From PLanc-01 sp034678485 (lineage in GTDB: Bacteria > Planctomycetota > Phycisphaerae > Sedimentisphaerales > Anaerobacaceae): a stretch of DNA of 64,000 nt. Below, one piece after another: positions 16,819 to 24,938 of this stretch. Location of the stretch: assembly GCA_034678485.1 (NCBI GenBank), contig JAXDBU010000078.1, forward strand, positions 1 through 64,000, given 5' to 3'. The notes below the pieces were generated by a model that had not been told where the DNA came from, made no database searches, and saw nothing but the letters and a program-made list of their open reading frames with translations. Made by a program: the position numbers and the translations under genes. Positions within the stretch are counted from its first letter, which is position 1; each line of letters begins with the position of its first letter.

Positions 16819-17103
16819 ATGAGCCTCCTCCCGGCGATGATCCTTTACCTGTCTGTGGGTTGCGGCGAATGGTATCTCGCGTTGCGGCGTACGTTAGCGT
16901 GCGCTCGCGGGGAGAAGGTCTTGCTCGTCTCCATTGTCTTTATCGAAAATCTCTTGGGGTTGTGGGTACTGTCGAATTTTATCCGGACTAACAACTGGCT
17001 CCTCGCCCTGAGTTACTCCGCCGGAGGGGCCGCCGGCGCGCTGCTCGTAGCCATGAAGAGCACCAAGCCCGGGGACAAAACCGCCGAGCCATCCGTCACA
17101 TAG
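16819..17103 (+). CDS. Small membrane protein resembling UPF0316/DUF5698
   Basis: 94-residue hydrophobic protein with about three membrane helices. The spacing of RRTLACARGEKVLL, then a hydrophobic helix with F-E (VFIENLLGLWVL), then ALSYSAGGAAGALL and K follows the membrane part of UPF0316/DUF5698 proteins, but the cytosolic DUF2179 domain is absent. Function unknown. ATG at 16819 has AGGAGG six bases upstream and a strong promoter further up; the ORF starting at 16764 in another frame is a shadow. Monocistronic. Confidence 0.65.
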   Translation: MSLLPAMILYLSVGCGEWYLALRRTLACARGEKVLLVSIVFIENLLGLWVLSNFIRTNNWLLALSYSAGGAAGALLVAMKSTKPGDKTAEPSVT

Positions 17104-17378
17104 TCATCCATCGTCCCTTTCCCCAGCGTCACCGCTTGTCTTCTATTCGCCAAGACCGCCAATACGCCGGGCGCGGGCCAAAGCAGTCGCCTGCGAAGTA
17201 CTTTTCGCTTTTCCTCCAAACCGGCAGCGGCAGTTACGATCACGGTCACGTCCAGACAACCCGCCCTTTGGCTCGTGCAATCGCCAATGCCAAGGGAATC
17301 ACTCAGTTACACGAAGAACCATGGCGAGCCGGCGTGACGGTCCCCCGCTGCATGTCCGGTCTGCAGAACAGGACGAGT

Positions 17379-18088
17379 CTACGGTTTCAACCAAGAGCAT
17401 CCCCAGAAGGCAGAGTCTATCCTTTCAGCGTTACAGTTGTGCGTTGATTGCAGCGTTCGACTGGTGTGCTGATCCAGAAACAGGACCTGCGCATAATCAC
17501 TGTGACGGTGCGCATCACAGGCAGACAGGCAGGACTGCCACCCCACTTCGCCAATCGCATTGCCATAAGCATGAGCGTCCATGAACGCCACTGTCCGCGC
17601 CGGTTGTTTGAAGTTCATTCGTCTCTTGGGCTGGAAAGTACCGGCGCGGCAGGAGCCGAAGGCAACGTTCATTCCGTAGCTGATCCAAAAGCCCATCTCG
17701 GTATCCTCCAGTAAACCCGCCGTGTTATGGCGGGGATCGGGGTGGCTGGGACATGTGATTACGCTACGGGCCCGTCGATTCGCTATCTCGCCGAGGCCAC
17801 TCAAGAACTGAGGATTCTGGCGCCAGTTCTCCTGAGAATTGGGTCGCGATGATTGGCGGCCCGAGGAAGCCAATCCAGACAGACATCCGCGTACATCCCC
17901 CGTGCCAAACCAAGCTGACGCAGATTACTGCGGCACTGAACCTGTCGCGCCTGCTCTCTGGCCCTTCTCAGGATCGTTGTCGTAATCGCCAAGAGCAGAG
18001 CGATAATGCTGATAATCACCAGCAATTCGATCAAGGTGAATCCCTTACGTTCGACAACGGTGCGCTCTCTCGCAACGGTCTCCATCAT
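17379..18088 (-). pseudogene. Frameshifted prepilin-type N-terminal cleavage/methylation protein
   Basis: Starts with a type IV prepilin leader (GFTLIELLVIISIIALLLAI after a short basic leader) and continues QVQCRSNLRQLGLARGMYAD in one frame that stops at 17801. The rest (NPQFLSGLGEI, ITCPSHPD, then FMDAHAYG and YAQVLFLDQHT) lies in another frame to 17379. The two frames overlap near 17805-17873 and must be joined by a shift there, giving the layout of planctomycete DUF1559/H-X9-DG pseudopilins. ATG 18085 or 18088 with AAGGG upstream. A sequencing error is an alternative to real decay. Confidence 0.65.
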
Positions 18089-18466
18089 TATCCCTTTGCA
18101 GCCTTCTTGGGACATATCGAATAAGGGCCGTCCATGTATCCTCCACACGGCCACACGGACGGCCCACCGCCACAACCCTGCTGCCAATCTCATAATGCTC
18201 GCAAATGGAATTCCTTCTGCGTATGCATATTCCATCTTTTCTTTTTCAAGAACTTCAAACCATTCACAACATGTCACTGTCTATCCAGCCATCCATTCAT
18301 CCCCTCCTTTCGACGGAACACCTCTCCGGCGGCGCCGGCCGTTCTCCTTGGAAATGCTCCAGCCCCAAGCCCCTTGTCGCACGCTCCACAAGTTCGCATG
18401 AAGGCCCGTCGGCGACGGAAACGTTGCCTGCAATTTCAGGACGCCGACCGAAATCCATTCGTTTTC
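18089..18466. other. Intergenic stretch, nothing recognised
   Basis: No ORF with support between the methyltransferase end and the pseudopilin start. Locally AT-richer with pyrimidine runs; no repeat or clear promoter was seen. Confidence 0.5.
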
Positions 18467-19300
18467 TCATGATGCGCCTCCGGTTGTCCGCATCCCGCCA
18501 AACCGCAGATGCACGATCCGGCATTCCAGGCGGGGTCGGAAGAACGGCACACGGCCGAAGAATCGCAACACTCCCCAGCGGCTCTTGTAGTCGTCGTAGT
18601 AGTTCCATTCCTCGACGAAGCGAATGGCGGGATACCAGGACTCCATCTCACGGCTGTGTTTCAAGCCCCATTTGAATTCCGCCGGCGTGTCCATTTTCTT
18701 GACTGTTTCGTGATGCCTGCTCTTGCCCACCATGAAGGGAGCCAGCATCTCGAACAGCATTTCCGATCCGGGGAATCGCTCCACCACGGCCCGGAAGAAC
18801 GGCTTCAGTTCCTTTTCCAGGAAACACATGAACAGGCCTTCCGCGAGGAAGATCACGGGACGTCCGGCAGGTTGAACGGCATCGATCCACGAGAGGTCGA
18901 ACATGGACTGCGCGACGAAATGGTAGTGATCCGTCTCGGAGAAGAATCGCCGCCGCAGTGCGATGGACTCGGGCACATCGATCTCATACCAATCCGTATT
19001 GCGACACGACATCCTCGTGTGTCTCGTGTCCAGTCCTGCGCCGAAAACGACGACAATCGCATCGGGATGACTCTTCAAGAGTGCCGACAGTCCGTTGTCC
19101 AGCAACAGGGTGCGGACGGCGACCCCAAGCCGGGTGAAACGGTTGGACGCCTCGAAACGGGAGAAGTCCTGGTCGATCCGCGAGACCATCTCGACCGCCT
19201 TGTCGTCGCGGATCATGGGTTCGCTCTCCTGCGTCGCGGCAGCGCGCGCCCACAACGCAATCAACAATGTCTCGGGGATACCTGTCAGTTTGTTATTCAT
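18467..19300 (-). CDS. LCMT/PPM-family SAM-dependent methyltransferase
   Basis: 277-residue class I methyltransferase of the leucine-carboxyl-methyltransferase family. SAM-binding loop VVVFGAGLDTRHTRM; acidic residue in WYEIDVPE; IFLAEGLFMCFLE motif typical of the family. Bacterial members methylate small molecules or polyketide-type carboxyl/hydroxyl groups; substrate unknown. ATG at 19300 has AAGGGA seven bases upstream. It follows the chelatase-like gene and two very small ORFs on the same strand, so it may be part of the iron-island transcript. Confidence 0.8.
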   Translation of the reverse strand: MNNKLTGIPETLLIALWARAAATQESEPMIRDDKAVEMVSRIDQDFSRFEASNRFTRLGVAVRTLLLDNGLSALLKSHPDAIVVVFGAGLDTRHTRMSCRNTDWYEIDVPESIALRRRFFSETDHYHFVAQSMFDLSWIDAVQPAGRPVIFLAEGLFMCFLEKELKPFFRAVVERFPGSEMLFEMLAPFMVGKSRHHETVKKMDTPAEFKWGLKHSREMESWYPAIRFVEEWNYYDDYKSRWGVLRFFGRVPFFRPRLECRIVHLRFGGMRTTGGAS

Positions 19301-19337
19301 CTGTCGTTCCCTTCAAGGGGAAACCACAAGAAGTCCC

Positions 19338-19415
19338 TCATGAGTGCAACACCATGCGGGGACAAATAAGGAAGAACGCCATCGCCGTGGCCGCCGGCAG
19401 AATCCCCTTCGTCAT
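19338..19415 (-). CDS. Possible 25-residue hydrophobic peptide
   Basis: ATG at 19415, three bases after the stop of the preceding 42-residue ORF; the peptide MTKGILPAATAMAFFLICPR is hydrophobic. No independent ribosome site is seen, so it could only be coupled. Weakly supported. Confidence 0.2.
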   Translation of the reverse strand: MTKGILPAATAMAFFLICPRMVLHS

Positions 19416-19418
19416 GGT

Positions 19419-19547
19419 TCAAGACCTCGGACCCTTCCCGCATCCAAACTCCAGGGCCGTCTTCAAGACTTCCCCTTTGACGGCCTCATAGGGTATCGCC
19501 GCCAGAGGATTGATCCTCGAATCGGGAGCTGGCAGGTTCTTTCGCAT
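19419..19547 (-). CDS. Small hypothetical protein, 42 residues
   Basis: ATG at 19547 preceded by AAAGGAG nine bases upstream. The product begins MRKNLPAPDSRINPLAAIPY and ends in EFGCGKGPRS. No family is recognised. It lies between the CbiX-like gene and the methyltransferase, downstream of a strong hairpin. The ribosome site and colinearity support translation; length and lack of homology argue for caution. Confidence 0.4.
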   Translation of the reverse strand: MRKNLPAPDSRINPLAAIPYEAVKGEVLKTALEFGCGKGPRS

Positions 19548-19582
19548 GAGTTTCTCTCCTTTAGCCCTGACAGATTGCAGGA

Positions 19583-19617
19583 GGCCCAGAGCAAGGTCCG
19601 GGACCCTGCTCCGGGCC
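19583..19617 (-). other. Strong intercistronic hairpin
   Basis: GGCCCAGAGCAAGGT (19583-19597) and ACCCTGCTCCGGGCC (19603-19617) form a 15-pair stem with two G-T pairs and a 5-base loop. It sits between the chelatase-like gene and the 42-residue ORF. No T-run, so mRNA processing or attenuation is as likely as termination. Confidence 0.5.
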
Positions 19618-19638
19618 CCGATGGAGATAGACCATCCC

Positions 19639-20541
19639 TCAAGGGTCGTATTTGAGAACCAGCCGGGGCAGGTAGGCCTTGCCATTGACATCATCGACAA
19701 GATCCACGCTGGCCAGGCAAAACTCGCCGTCGGGCGAGCAGGACAGGACAAAGCCGGCAAAGGGCGTGGCGGCTCCCGCAAGAAACCGCCAGGTCCAGTC
19801 CGCATAGGTGATGCCGGTCTTGCCGCAAACGTAGGTCACCGTTCGCTTTAGGCAATCCTCCCACGGTCCGGGAATTGCCTCGCTGCGGTGCGCCAGCAGC
19901 ACGACGGCCTCGCGGCTCGGATCCTCGCTCAGCGCACGGACCCGCTTGAGCGTAATCCGCTCAATCACGTCGCTATCGGACAGCGTGGTCGTCAGCGTCA
20001 CAGGCACGTCGCAACGAACGAGACGCGCCCCTTCCTCTCGCAACGTCTTTTCGATTCGCGAATCGCTGTACAATCCAAGCAGAGCGGGAATATCCCAATG
20101 CGAATGGGAAGACGGCGCGATCAAGAGGGGTACCGCTACAATGCGAGGGCAGCCGGCTTTCCGGAGTTCCTCCAAGCCGTCGGCGACGTTGGGTTCGGCG
20201 AACTCCATGAAGACGACTTTCACCCTGCCGAAGGGGCTGTCCGGGCCGAGCAGATCCCGCACCTTCTGTTCCTGGGCCACCACCGGTTGGTTCCAGGCCT
20301 TCGCGGGCGAGCCATGCGCGATAATCAACAGGCCCGGCTTGCCCTGCCGATCGGAGCCAGTCGCTCCACGGGCCCAGGCGGCAACGATCAGTAGAACCAG
20401 GACGCCAAACAACCCGAAAAACCACACGACCGGCTTCCTGCGGCAGCTCGTTTCAGGTCTCCGACAGGTGCACGCGGCACATTGCCCATCGCACCCACAA
20501 CCGGCGGCCTCATGTGGATCGCGAGACGACGTTACATTCAT
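19639..20541 (-). CDS. Membrane-anchored CbiX-like (class II chelatase) protein
   Basis: 300-residue protein. Residues 1-35 carry six cysteines (15, 17, 21, 24, 26, 33), residues 37-57 form one membrane helix after an arginine-rich stretch, and the rest resembles CbiX/SirB sirohydrochlorin chelatases: PGLLIIAHGSPAKAW, SSHSHWDIPALLG, and a second lobe beginning VVLLAHRSE. Histidine 76 fits the catalytic position. The positive-inside rule puts the chelatase domain outside the membrane, unlike ordinary CbiX. ATG at 20541 has AAAGGAG five bases upstream. Neighbours are hemP, dtxR and feo genes, so a role in iron or tetrapyrrole handling is likely; the exact reaction is not established. Confidence 0.7.
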   Translation of the reverse strand: MNVTSSRDPHEAAGCGCDGQCAACTCRRPETSCRRKPVVWFFGLFGVLVLLIVAAWARGATGSDRQGKPGLLIIAHGSPAKAWNQPVVAQEQKVRDLLGPDSPFGRVKVVFMEFAEPNVADGLEELRKAGCPRIVAVPLLIAPSSHSHWDIPALLGLYSDSRIEKTLREEGARLVRCDVPVTLTTTLSDSDVIERITLKRVRALSEDPSREAVVLLAHRSEAIPGPWEDCLKRTVTYVCGKTGITYADWTWRFLAGAATPFAGFVLSCSPDGEFCLASVDLVDDVNGKAYLPRLVLKYDP

Positions 20542-20759
20542 ATTGTCTCCTTTCATAAGTAGGTGTCTTTCATTCACAGCTATCGGTCGGGCCACCCGCA
20601 ACCGGCGCCAGTTGGGACAGCCCCAGAACACGCAGACGAAAAAAGGGAGCACACAGCAACACAAAGGAGTGTTCTGTCTGCTCCCTGGCTGGCTTGGGGT
20701 CCTCTGGTGAGTCTCGCCCTTGGCTGGCTGGGTCTCGAAAGCCGCAATGACGGTCTCAG

Positions 20760-20957
20760 TTACTTATTCAATATCAGTTTCCCATACCTGGTGATCTTCA
20801 GTCTGTAGACCTGGTCTCCATGCCGGATGACGATCTCATCCCGTTGACCAAAAAGCGTCCGCGAATCGATCCACCCCGAATCGGCCATAGCCTGGGATTG
20901 TCGACAGGTTCTCCCTGCCCCGTCGCACGGCCGTTCCTGGTCCTTCGTCTCCACCAT
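20760..20957 (-). CDS. hemP: HemP-type hemin uptake protein
   Basis: 65-residue small protein. The C-terminal part RTLFGQRDEIVIRHGDQVYR followed by LKITRYGKLILNK has the HemP pattern (LFGGR-E--I-H-G--YRLR-TR-GKLILTK). In Burkholderia and relatives HemP promotes transcription of haem-uptake receptors. ATG at 20957 has CAGGG seven bases upstream; ATG at 20963 is an alternative. It has its own promoter overlapped by a DtxR-like operator (20981-20996), so it should be iron-regulated. No haem receptor is in the window. Confidence 0.8.
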   Translation of the reverse strand: MVETKDQERPCDGAGRTCRQSQAMADSGWIDSRTLFGQRDEIVIRHGDQVYRLKITRYGKLILNK

Positions 20958-20978
20958 GGACATACCCTGCCGCTGAAA

Positions 20979-21007
20979 TTGTTAGCCACCCCTAACTTGT
21001 ATCTCAA
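20979..21007 (-). promoter_or_regulatory. hemP promoter with DtxR-type operator
   Basis: On the minus strand TTGAGA (21002-21007), 17-base spacer, TAACAA (20979-20984). The operator GTTAG-CCACCC-CTAAC at 20981-20996 covers the -10 and spacer. It matches the sites before both dtxR genes. Confidence 0.65.
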
Positions 21008-21016
21008 AAAAAAGAG

Positions 21017-21727
21017 TCACTTCTCGATCACAATGATGCTTCGGGCTTCGCTCCTGCGAAGGGCCAGTTGATATCCACGTATCCGGATGCGAATCGGATC
21101 GCCCACCGGAGCGACCGCCTCGACCTCGACCAACACGCCACGGCCCAGCCCCATGTCGGCCAGCCGCCGGCTCAGGCTGCCTCGCGAGCCAATTCGGACG
21201 ATCACTCCCTGCCGTCCCGGCTTCATGTCCGCAACGGTAGATCGCCCCACAGACATCTCCGATGAACCCGCCGTCGCGGAGCCACACACAGACCGCTCGG
21301 CGAACCGACGCAGTACCGCCTGATCTGCCTCGGGCAATGCCTTCACATACGCCATGAACTCAGCGAGCCCTCGCACGATGTCCGTCGGGATTTCGTGTTC
21401 GAGCCGACAGGCCCCCTCCTCGGCCACGCCCGCCGCAATCCCGAGCACCTCCGTGAAGAACTCGCGGAGAATGCGATGTCGCTGCACAACCCGCGTGGCC
21501 TCTTCGAAGCCCGCCGGCGTCAGAGTCACCGCCTCATAGGGTCTGTAGTGAATGAACTGCTTCTGCGCCAATGCCTGCAGAACGCCGGTCACCGAAGACG
21601 CCTGGACTCGCAACTGCCCTGCGATGTCCCTGACCCTCGCGGCACCGTTGGCAGCTACCGACCACAGGATCACGTCCAGGTAGTCTTCCAGACTCGCACT
21701 CAACGTATCGGCGGATTTCACGCTCAT
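21017..21727 (-). CDS. DtxR/MntR-family metalloregulator with C-terminal FeoA domain
   Basis: 236-residue iron- or manganese-dependent repressor. Winged helix near residues 9-70 (SLEDYLDVILW, QASSVTGVLQALAQK), dimer/metal domain with HRILREFFTEVLGI, EEGACRLEHEI; C-terminal FeoA/SH3-like domain (GRQGVIVRIGSRGSLSRRLA, MGLGRGVLVEV). GTG at 21733 is possible, but ATG 21727 is preferred. Its promoter carries two RTTAG-N6-CTAAC operators, suggesting autoregulation. It lies between hemP and feoB. It differs from the second repressor at 24226 by having the FeoA domain, so they may sense different metals. Confidence 0.85.
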   Translation of the reverse strand: MSVKSADTLSASLEDYLDVILWSVAANGAARVRDIAGQLRVQASSVTGVLQALAQKQFIHYRPYEAVTLTPAGFEEATRVVQRHRILREFFTEVLGIAAGVAEEGACRLEHEIPTDIVRGLAEFMAYVKALPEADQAVLRRFAERSVCGSATAGSSEMSVGRSTVADMKPGRQGVIVRIGSRGSLSRRLADMGLGRGVLVEVEAVAPVGDPIRIRIRGYQLALRRSEARSIIVIEK

Positions 21728-21741
21728 ACACACTCGGATAT

Positions 21742-21784
21742 GTTAGCCGCGACTAACTATATTAGCCTCGGCTAACTTTGTCAA
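21742..21784 (-). promoter_or_regulatory. dtxR-1 promoter with tandem DtxR-type operators
   Basis: Minus strand: TTGACA (complement of 21779-21784), 17-base spacer, TATAGT (21756-21761). Operators ATTAG-CCTCGG-CTAAC (21761-21776, between -35 and -10) and GTTAG-CCGCGA-CTAAC (21742-21757, over -10 and downstream), starting 19 bases apart. Confidence 0.8.
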
Positions 21785-21831
21785 CCAGAATCCCAACGGG
21801 CCAGAGGAAATTCTTTCCAGCGTGACCGGCT

Positions 21832-23904
21832 CTACATCCAGATCCTGCCTACCTGATACACCACCAGGGTAATTCCGTACGCCAGGACTGTCAGGCCGAT
21901 GAATTGGAAAGCGGCCCATCTCCAGGAGTTGGTTTCCTGCCGCGTCATGGCCAACGTCGCGATGCAGGGTGTGGAAATCAAAGAAAACAACATGATGCAG
22001 AACCCAACCAGTGGCGTGTAATTCGCGCGGAGTCTCTCACGCAGCACGTCCGTGCCCTCATCGGAACCCGCGGCGTAGACGATACTCAACTGCGAGACGA
22101 ACACCTCCTTGGCTGCAACGGCGCCGACCAAGGCGGTGCCGATCCGCCAATCGAATCCCAACGGCTTGATGACAGGCTCCACCAGTCGGCCCACGCGTCC
22201 AACGATGGAGTGCTCCAGGGCCACTTGTTGGGCCTGCCCTTCGTCCAAGCCGGCCAACCGCTCGGCGCTCGGCTTTGGGAAACTGGCCAGAGCCCACAGC
22301 ACAATGGAGATGCCCAGGATCACCGTGCCCGCCTTCTTGAGGAACATCGAGCCCCGCTGCCACATATGGATCAGGACGGACCTGGGCGTGGGCATGCGGT
22401 ACGGCGGCAGTTCCATCACGAACGGCATCGTCTCGCCCCGGAAGACCGTCAAACGCAGCAGTTTCGCACACATCACAGCCAGGAGAATCCCGATCAGGTA
22501 GACCAGCCACATCACGGGTCCTCGCCAATGGGGAGCGAAGAAGGCCGGGATGACCAGCGAGTAGATCGTCAGTCTTGCCCCGCAGCTCATCAGGGGAATC
22601 ACCATGATCGTGGTGAGCTGGTTTCGTCGGTTCTCCAGGACACGGGCTGCCATGATCGCAGGCACCGAACAACCGAACCCGATCAGCATCGGAATGAAGC
22701 TTTTGCCGTGCAGGCCGATCTTGTGCATGATCCGGTCCATCACGAAGGCAGCCCGGGCCATGTAACCGGTATCCTCCAGCATGGCAATCGCCAGGAACAG
22801 CAACAGGATGTTGGGCAGGAACACGATGACGCCTCCCACGCCGGCAATCACGCCATTCACAAGGAGGGAACGAAGCCAAGTGTCGCCGGCCTCCGGCCAG
22901 AGTCCCGATACGGAGGTCCCGAGCCACCCGAAGAGCCACTCCAATCCCCTCATCGGATACTCGCCCAGAGTGAAGGTCAACCAGAAGACCGTGTACATCA
23001 ACAGAAGAAAGATGGGCAAGCCGAGGACTCGGTGGGTCACCACGGCGTCCACGAGATCGCTGGCGTCGTGTCGACGCTCGACGGAACTCTGGATCGTCTC
23101 CTGACAGGCGCCGGAAATGAACCCATAGCGCCGGTCGGCCAGCACGATTTCCGGTTCGTCGCGGAAGATACTCCGCAGACGGCCGACGCTCTTGCTCGCA
23201 GCGTCGCGGACCTCGGGACTCTGGATCTTCGCGAGAATCTCGTCATCCTGTTCAAGAAGCTTCAGGGCCACCCAGCGCGAGCCGTATCGGTCGGCCAGCG
23301 CTTTTTCCCGATCGAGGACAACCGCTTCGATCCGCGCCAGTTCCTCCTCGATCTCGGCGCCGTAGCGAAGGCCGTGAACGCGAGGCTTTCTACCCTCGCG
23401 AGCAGTCTGGACGATCGCGTCGAGCAGTGCGTCGCCCCCCTGGTTCTTGTTACCGACGGTGGGGACAATCCTCGCTTCCAGCAGATGGGACAACTGGTCG
23501 AGGTCGAACTGCAGGCCCCGCCGGCCGGCCAGATCGCTCATATTGAACGCGAGCACCAAAGGCACGTTCATCTCGATGAGCTGCGTGCCCAGATAGAGGT
23601 TGCGCTCGATGTTCGATGCATCGACGACATCCACGACGACGTCGGGTCGCTCCTCCAGGATAAAACAACGCGTGATGATCTCCTCCGCGGAATAGGCGGT
23701 GAGACTGTACGTGCCTGGCAGATCGACGAGCCGGATGTCACAGCCGTCGTGGGTGCAATACCCTTCCTTTTTCTCGACAGTGACGCCGGGATAGTTGCCC
23801 ACGTGCTGGTGAGAACCCGTGAGCATATTGAACAGACTGCTCTTGCCGCTATTGGGGTTTCCGACAAGGGCCGCGACAATCGGTTGAGCCATGGAAGAGA
23901 GCAT
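21832..23904 (-). CDS. feoB: Ferrous iron transporter FeoB
   Basis: 690-residue inner-membrane GTPase-coupled Fe(II) importer. G domain: G1 GNPNSGKSS (15-23), G2 region VGNYPGVTVEKK, G3 DLPGTYSL, G4 NMSD; then the GDI-like helical part, and two Gate-type membrane repeats with conserved cysteines (GFGCSVPAIMAAR, PLMSCGARL) and AAKEVFVSQL. Full length for the family. ATG 23904 or 23892. Upstream lie feoA and a DtxR-type repressor in the same direction. A weaker operator-like site lies just upstream at 23925-23940. Confidence 0.95.
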   Translation of the reverse strand: MLSSMAQPIVAALVGNPNSGKSSLFNMLTGSHQHVGNYPGVTVEKKEGYCTHDGCDIRLVDLPGTYSLTAYSAEEIITRCFILEERPDVVVDVVDASNIERNLYLGTQLIEMNVPLVLAFNMSDLAGRRGLQFDLDQLSHLLEARIVPTVGNKNQGGDALLDAIVQTAREGRKPRVHGLRYGAEIEEELARIEAVVLDREKALADRYGSRWVALKLLEQDDEILAKIQSPEVRDAASKSVGRLRSIFRDEPEIVLADRRYGFISGACQETIQSSVERRHDASDLVDAVVTHRVLGLPIFLLLMYTVFWLTFTLGEYPMRGLEWLFGWLGTSVSGLWPEAGDTWLRSLLVNGVIAGVGGVIVFLPNILLLFLAIAMLEDTGYMARAAFVMDRIMHKIGLHGKSFIPMLIGFGCSVPAIMAARVLENRRNQLTTIMVIPLMSCGARLTIYSLVIPAFFAPHWRGPVMWLVYLIGILLAVMCAKLLRLTVFRGETMPFVMELPPYRMPTPRSVLIHMWQRGSMFLKKAGTVILGISIVLWALASFPKPSAERLAGLDEGQAQQVALEHSIVGRVGRLVEPVIKPLGFDWRIGTALVGAVAAKEVFVSQLSIVYAAGSDEGTDVLRERLRANYTPLVGFCIMLFSLISTPCIATLAMTRQETNSWRWAAFQFIGLTVLAYGITLVVYQVGRIWM

Positions 23905-23924
23905 CCTGCACTAGAACCCGAAAA

Positions 23925-23940
23925 GTTAGCTGTAACGAAC
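23925..23940 (-). promoter_or_regulatory. Weak DtxR-type operator upstream of feoB
   Basis: GTTAG-CTGTAA-CGAAC, one mismatch in the right arm relative to the RTTAG-N6-CTAAC sites. It lies between feoA and feoB. Confidence 0.4.
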
Positions 23941-23977
23941 TTCTCTGTCAAAAAAAACTCGCTCTGAACGGATCCAT

Positions 23978-24226
23978 TCACTGAATCAGGATCTTCTGGG
24001 CGACGCCCCTGCCCAATACCATCTTGACGTCCTTGATGACCACGACGAAAGGACCGGGATGACTGTTGCTGACCACGCGGATCTCGACGTTGGGGACAAA
24101 CCCCATCGATGCAAGCCGGCAGTTCAGCCCTCGTCCGGCCCGCACCTGAACCAAACGGACGGTATCTCCCGTGGTGGCGGTCGATAGAGGTCGGACTGTA
24201 TTGTGCTTCACAACGGCTCCACCCAT
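23978..24226 (-). CDS. feoA: Ferrous iron transport accessory protein FeoA
   Basis: 82-residue cytosolic SH3-like protein that supports FeoB. Seen: TGDTVRLVQVRAGRGLNCRL, ASMGFVPNVEIRVV, and the final VVVIKDVKMVLGRGVAQKIL strand pair. The ATG overlaps the stop of the upstream dtxR by one base (TGATG), so the two are translationally coupled, and feoB follows after 73 bases. Confidence 0.9.
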   Translation of the reverse strand: MGGAVVKHNTVRPLSTATTGDTVRLVQVRAGRGLNCRLASMGFVPNVEIRVVSNSHPGPFVVVIKDVKMVLGRGVAQKILIQ

Positions 24227-24705
24227 CACTTCACCATTCCTTTCACCCGCTTGGTGAACCTTCTGCCATGAAAGAGTCGAAACTCGCCGGCGATATCACG
24301 CCCGTCCCGGCCGCTGGCCACTACATAATCGATGAAACTCAACAACCGACCGATGATCTCCGGTCCCAACGTGTGCTCGGCCCGACAGGCTGCTCGCTGT
24401 GCTGTTTCTCGTTCAACGCCCAGCACATCCGCAAAGAACGAAGTCAGAATATCGTGCTTTCGAACGACCTCCCGTGCCACTGCTTCTCCTTGCTGAGTCA
24501 ACGTGACGCGCCCATAGGGCTCATGATTCGCAAGTCCCTTGTCACAAAGTAGTTGGAGAGCGCCCGTAACGGAAGACCGCGCCACCCCCAGCATCGCGGC
24601 GATGTCCTTGCTGCGAGCCCCGCCGGCATCATCGGCGAGGTTGAAGATCGCCTCCAGGTAGTCTTCCAAAGAGGCACTGAGTTTCTGCGTTCTTTCGGTA
24701 CCCAT
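24226..24705 (-). CDS. DtxR/MntR-family metal-dependent repressor
   Basis: 159-residue repressor without a FeoA domain. Winged helix with SASLEDYLEAIFNL and VARSSVTGALQLL; metal/dimer domain with HDILTSFFADVLGV and AACRAEHTLGPEII. It heads the dtxR-feoA-feoB operon. The frame opens at 24777, but the promoter and operator occupy 24736-24765, so ATG 24705 is chosen. Likely represses the operon when iron (or manganese) is plentiful. Confidence 0.85.
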   Translation of the reverse strand: MGTERTQKLSASLEDYLEAIFNLADDAGGARSKDIAAMLGVARSSVTGALQLLCDKGLANHEPYGRVTLTQQGEAVAREVVRKHDILTSFFADVLGVERETAQRAACRAEHTLGPEIIGRLLSFIDYVVASGRDGRDIAGEFRLFHGRRFTKRVKGMVK

Positions 24706-24735
24706 CACGAATCCAACCGAGACCTTGTTATGCAC

Positions 24736-24765
24736 AGTATAGTTAGGTATAGCTAACTTTGTCAA
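24736..24765 (-). promoter_or_regulatory. dtxR-feoAB promoter with DtxR-type operator
   Basis: Minus strand: TTGACA (complement of 24760-24765), 18-base spacer, TATACT (24736-24741). Operator GTTAG-GTATAG-CTAAC at 24742-24757 lies exactly between them. Shares CTAACTTTGTCAA with the dtxR-1 promoter. Confidence 0.8.
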
Positions 24766-24897
24766 GCCCCCCACCACCAGGATTTTCTACGGGCCGGCAC
24801 CGTCCGTGCTCAATTATCCGTCCTCCCTCGGCATCCCGAACAACGACACGGGCTCTGCCTCGCCTGCTCTCTTTCCCGAATGATTTCCAAAAAAAAC

Positions 24898-24926
24898 TTG
24901 TCTACTCGTATATCGCGTACTACAAT
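24898..24926 (+). promoter_or_regulatory. Promoter of tRNA-Pro(GGG)
   Basis: TTGTCT (24898-24903), 17-base spacer, TACAAT (24921-24926), 12 bases before the tRNA. Confidence 0.7.
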
Positions 24927-24938
24927 GATCGTACGCTT

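Noticed and set aside
21904..23967. 687-residue plus-strand ORF
   Set aside because: Antisense to feoB and composed of low-quality His/Gln/Arg-rich sequence.
24706..24777. Upstream extension of the second DtxR gene
   Set aside because: The region holds its promoter and operator.
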